Positions 5,270-6,019 of a stretch of 6,019 nt of DNA are shown piece after piece. The DNA lies in assembly GCA_021802025.1 (NCBI GenBank), contig JAKABC010000105.1, forward strand, positions 1 through 6,019, written 5' to 3'. This stretch comes from Actinomycetes bacterium (GTDB taxonomy: Bacteria > Actinomycetota > Acidimicrobiia > Acidimicrobiales > RAAP-2). The notes under the pieces were generated by a model. That model was not told the origin of the DNA, searched no databases, and was given only the letters and a program-made list of their open reading frames with translations. How positions within the stretch are numbered: the first letter of the stretch is position 1; each line of letters begins with the position of its first letter. A program made the translations under genes and the position numbers.

Positions 5270-6019
5270 GAGACGGCCAGGGGCACCCGGATCTTGTGGC
5301 GCGCCGGGCGCAGGGTGCGCACGACCTCGCCGAGCAAGAAGTGCGGCGCGCCGTGGGTCACCCGCGCCTCCACCAGGGCGCCCTCGCGCAGGGTCGCGTC
5401 GGCCAGGTGGATCAGCTTGCCCTGGCGGGTGCGGCCCGAGCGCACGGCCTCGTCGCGCCGCGACGGGCCCTCGACGAGCACCTCCTCGAGACGACCGACC
5501 CGGGCCTCGTGGCGAGCCAGCGCGGAGCGGTCGACGACCTCCTTCAGGCGGACGAAGCGCTCCTGGATCCGGGCCGGGTCGACGAACGCCTCGGCCATGT
5601 CGGCCGCCCGGGTGCCCTCACGCGGGGAGAAGATGAAGGTGTAGGCCGAGTCGAAGTCGCACGCCGCCACGACGGCGAGCGTCTCGTCGAACTCGGCGTC
5701 GCTCTCACCCGGGAAGCCCACGATGAGGTCGGTCGTCACGGCGAGGTCGGGAATCGCGGCCCGGGCGGCGTCGAGGATGCGCCGGTAGCGCTCGACGCGA
5801 TAGCCCCGGCGCATCGCGCTGAGCACCCGGTCCGAGCCGGACTGCAACGGCAGGTGCAGTTGGGGGCAGACGGCCGGGGTCTCGGCCATCGCGGCGATCG
5901 TCTCGGGCCGTAGGTCCTTGGGGTGGGGGCTCGTGAAGCGGACCCGCTCGATGCCCTCGACCGCCCCGACCGCGCGCAGCAGGTCGGCGAAGAGGGGTCG
6001 GCGTCCGGTGATGTCACGG
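5266..6019 (-). CDS. miaB: tRNA-2-methylthio-N6-dimethylallyladenosine synthase, C-terminal part (start beyond the right edge)
   Basis: MiaB is a radical SAM methylthiotransferase that converts i6A37 to ms2i6A37 in tRNA, directly downstream of the MiaA reaction. The last 250 codons are present and the frame is open to base 6018. The N-terminal MTTase domain and the CxxxCxxC radical SAM cluster motif lie outside the window. Visible are RDITGRRPLF at the edge, RFTSPHPKDLR (27-37), LHLPLQSGSDRVL (54-66), TTDLIVGFPGESDAEF (95-110) and FIFSPREGTRAA (128-139). A C-terminal TRAM RNA-binding domain follows (about 176-238, with SGRTRQGKLIHL at 194-205). The FTSPHP and LQSGSD motifs separate MiaB/MTTases from other radical SAM enzymes. 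RimO is possible from the fold alone, but the overlap with miaA argues for MiaB. The operon promoter is presumably upstream, outside the window. Confidence 0.95.
   Translation of the reverse strand, partial: RDITGRRPLFADLLRAVGAVEGIERVRFTSPHPKDLRPETIAAMAETPAVCPQLHLPLQSGSDRVLSAMRRGYRVERYRRILDAARAAIPDLAVTTDLIVGFPGESDAEFDETLAVVAACDFDSAYTFIFSPREGTRAADMAEAFVDPARIQERFVRLKEVVDRSALARHEARVGRLEEVLVEGPSRRDEAVRSGRTRQGKLIHLADATLREGALVEARVTHGAPHFLLGEVVRTLRPARHKIRVPLAVS

Noticed and set aside
3901..5913. Plus-strand open frame of 670 codons opposite dapF, miaA and miaB
   Set aside because: Same reasons: antisense to conserved genes, Arg/Pro-rich stretches and no recognisable domain.
1..6019. Hidden mobile element, CRISPR, toxin-antitoxin or defence system
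   Set aside because: The whole window is accounted for by seven housekeeping genes with at most a 48-base gap. No direct repeats, transposase, integrase, tRNA or atypical composition was seen.

Overview
All the genes in this window lie on the minus strand, and almost every base is coding. The sequence is very GC-rich, roughly 70-75% by eye, and third codon positions are nearly always G or C. Gene content and order (miaB-miaA-dapF-hflX) match the conserved actinobacterial neighbourhood. The whole arrangement suggests a high-GC actinobacterium, perhaps from Acidimicrobiia or a related deep lineage. The class assignment is inference.

Layout in the direction of transcription (right to left). miaB is the C-terminal 250 codons, and its start lies beyond base 6019. 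It is followed by miaA (5269-4346), dapF (4341-3562), hflX (3565-2288), a dapC-type aminotransferase (2291-1182), dapD (1133-312) and dapE (from 315, running off the left edge after 105 codons). Four of the six junctions are 4-base GTGA overlaps. miaA and dapF are 4 bases apart. The only real gap is 48 bases between dapC and dapD, and it holds a candidate leaderless promoter and a small hairpin. All six visible start codons are GTG, and none has a convincing Shine-Dalgarno sequence. No terminator, RNA gene, mobile element, CRISPR array or origin was seen.

The genes serve two themes. MiaA and MiaB build ms2i6A37 on tRNAs, and HflX is a ribosome-associated GTPase, so these three concern translation. 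DapD, DapC, DapE and DapF are the four consecutive last steps of the succinylase branch to meso-diaminopimelate (cell wall and lysine precursor). Together they take tetrahydrodipicolinate to meso-DAP.

This is an ordinary housekeeping operon, and I see no hidden defence or mobile system. The points worth a second look are as follows. DapF has Ser at the position of the first catalytic Cys (residue 73). DapD is of the E. coli type in an otherwise actinobacterial setting. The dapC-dapD gap has a promoter-like layout. The operon uses only GTG starts with coupled overlaps.
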